From contig WSZX01000228.1 of NCBI GenBank assembly GCA_013139935.1, positions 1 through 5,337 of the forward strand: a stretch of DNA of 5,337 bases, given 5' to 3'. Shown in pieces: positions 4,052 to 5,337 of the stretch. Source of the stretch: Ardenticatenales bacterium (GTDB lineage: Bacteria; Chloroflexota; Anaerolineae; Promineifilales; UBA4811). Below the pieces are notes generated by a model. It saw only the letters and a program-made list of their open reading frames with translations, was not told where the DNA came from and ran no database searches. The translations under genes and the position numbers were made by a program. Each line of letters starts with the position of its first letter. Positions within the stretch are counted from its first letter, which is position 1.

Positions 4052-5337
4052 CTAGTGCTGGAGAATCTGGGTCTTTTCCGTGACCTGCGGATAGAGAGCC
4101 AGGCTCGATTTCAGTTCATGTCCATAGTCCACCCAACTGTAGCGCGCATAGCTCTGGTTGCCGGCGATGAGTGAATAGGTGACACAGTCCTCTAAAAGCT
4201 GCAACTGCGCTTCCTTCCACATGGCTATCTGGGCATCCGCATCGGTCTCAGTTCGGGCAGCCTCGATCAACTCGTCAATCCCCGTATAGTGGGAGAAGTT
4301 GGTGTCGGGCTTGGCGCCAGTCACCACGATGGAGTCGGAATGGTAGAAGCGGGTGAGGTAGACGTCCGCATTGGGCCTCCAGGCCATGTATGCCACTACT
4401 GGGTTTGCATCCTCGCGGATCAGACTGTGCATGCTGGAGTGATCCACCACGGTGAGATTGAGTTCGACGCCGATCTCAGCCCACTGGGCCTGCAGATTCT
4501 GGTAGGCCTGAAGATAGCTGGAACTCTCGGAAGCGAACACGTCCATCGAAAAACCATCCGCGTAACCGGCCTCGGCCAACAACTCCATGGCTTTGTCCCG
4601 ATCCACCTCGTACTCTACATCGGCCGCAGCGACCTCTTCCTGGGTCAAACCGCCGGCGAGGAATTGTGCCGGCACCGGGGAGAACGCTTTCATATAGACC
4701 TTATCGCTGTAGATCGCCAGGATCTCCGGACGGCTGATGGCATAGGCCAACGCCTGCCTCACTCTCACGTCGTCCAGCGCTTCCTCGGTAATGTCAAAGT
4801 GCAGCGTGATTACCTCGGCAACGCCAAAGATGTCGATCTCTACGTCGGGCAACGATCCTACACGGTCCAGCCACATGTCCTCACCGACCGCACTGATCGC
4901 GTCCAGTTCGCCGGCCTCTAGCCCAAACTCGCGGCTGTTGCTGTCCTTCACATACATAAAGTTAACCCCATCCAGCAGCGGCGTGCCCCTGAAATAATCC
5001 TCGTGTGCCAGCAGCACCACTTTCTGCAGAGGGAAGTACTTTTCCACCACAAAGGGGCCGGTTCCCACTGCGTGTGTCTTGAATTCCTCGTCGCCCATTG
5101 CCTCGATCGGTTGCTTGGGGATGATAAAGCCACCGGCATAGTCCGCAACCTTGGGGAAGAACAACATCGGGGAGAGCGGGTTGTCGAGGGTGATCTTGAC
5201 GGTATAGTCCCCAACCGCCTCAACGGTCATTCCCCCGTATTCGCCCGCATATGCCGAGCGATCCGGGTTGGCGGCCTTTTCAAAGGAGTAGACCACGTCC
5301 TCCGACGTCAATTCATATGCAGGGACCGCATCGGATG
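4052..5337 (-). CDS. Extracellular solute-binding protein, family 5 (peptide/nickel type), 5' end cut by window edge
   Basis: The exported receptor that captures substrate and delivers it to the permease pair encoded downstream. The visible 427 residues are the C-terminal four-fifths. The first residues, from 5335 down, read SDAVPAYELTSEDVVYSFEK, matching the family 'lTAeDVvySle' motif. GTGPFVVEKY (about 91-100) is the family's most typical motif, and VRVRQALAYAISRPEIL (about 190-206) is the conserved helix of the second lobe. The C-terminus has the usual 'IGVELNLTVVDHSS' and W(K)EAQ-type segments. The signal peptide and lipobox cysteine, and therefore the anchoring type, are outside the window; an in-frame TTG at 5311 is not a real start. 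Family members run about 500-550 residues, so roughly 80-110 are missing. Ligand specificity cannot be read from sequence. Confidence 0.95.
   Translation of the reverse strand, partial: SDAVPAYELTSEDVVYSFEKAANPDRSAYAGEYGGMTVEAVGDYTVKITLDNPLSPMLFFPKVADYAGGFIIPKQPIEAMGDEEFKTHAVGTGPFVVEKYFPLQKVVLLAHEDYFRGTPLLDGVNFMYVKDSNSREFGLEAGELDAISAVGEDMWLDRVGSLPDVEIDIFGVAEVITLHFDITEEALDDVRVRQALAYAISRPEILAIYSDKVYMKAFSPVPAQFLAGGLTQEEVAAADVEYEVDRDKAMELLAEAGYADGFSMDVFASESSSYLQAYQNLQAQWAEIGVELNLTVVDHSSMHSLIREDANPVVAYMAWRPNADVYLTRFYHSDSIVVTGAKPDTNFSHYTGIDELIEAARTETDADAQIAMWKEAQLQLLEDCVTYSLIAGNQSYARYSWVDYGHELKSSLALYPQVTEKTQILQH

Noticed and set aside
4289..4921. Plus-strand open frame of about 210 codons
   Set aside because: It is the reverse-frame shadow of the family-5 binding protein, which carries the GTGPF and VRQALAYAI motifs.
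1..5337. CRISPR array, tRNA or rRNA gene, insertion sequence
   Set aside because: No regularly spaced long repeats, no cloverleaf or rRNA-like sequence in the gaps, and no transposase frame or flanking terminal repeats were seen.

Overview
The window is moderately GC-rich bacterial DNA. All five clear genes lie on the minus strand, so the biological order runs from high to low coordinates. Gene content (a family-5 solute-binding protein with Dpp/Opp-type permeases, then an ABC ATPase fused to a LytTR DNA-binding domain, then an ABC-2-type ATPase) fits a Chloroflexota or Gram-positive genome. This is a guess from architecture and base composition; nothing here fixes the taxon.

Region 1 (5337 to about 1932, minus): a peptide/nickel-type ABC importer operon. 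It holds the C-terminal ~427 residues of the extracellular solute-binding protein (start beyond the right edge), a DppB-like permease and a DppC-like permease. A strong 12-bp hairpin without a U-tract sits between the binding-protein gene and dppB, where it could protect the upstream message. No DppD/DppF-type ATPase gene follows, so the importer's ATPases must lie upstream of the window or elsewhere.

Region 2 (1394-1931): a 538-bp stretch without a confident gene. It contains a good extended -10 promoter for the next gene, several hairpins, and two doubtful small reading frames, one on each strand.

Region 3 (401-1393, minus): a 330-residue protein with an N-terminal ABC ATPase-like domain and a C-terminal LytTR DNA-binding domain. 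The ABC domain has lost key residues of Walker A, the signature motif, Walker B and the H-loop, so it looks like a pseudo-ATPase joined to a DNA-binding output.

Region 4 (1-400): a near-consensus sigma-70 promoter (TTGAAA, 17 bp, TATACT) drives a canonical ABC ATPase that runs off the left edge. Just upstream of its -35 are three phased direct repeats (GCCRTTYGCC, 20-21 bp period) resembling LytTR-family boxes, especially the AlgR box CCGTTCGTC. 

The main proposal is that the ABC-LytTR pseudo-ATPase binds these repeats and controls the adjacent ABC transporter, perhaps sensing that transporter's state through its dead nucleotide-binding domain. The motifs are visible in the sequence; the regulatory link is inference.
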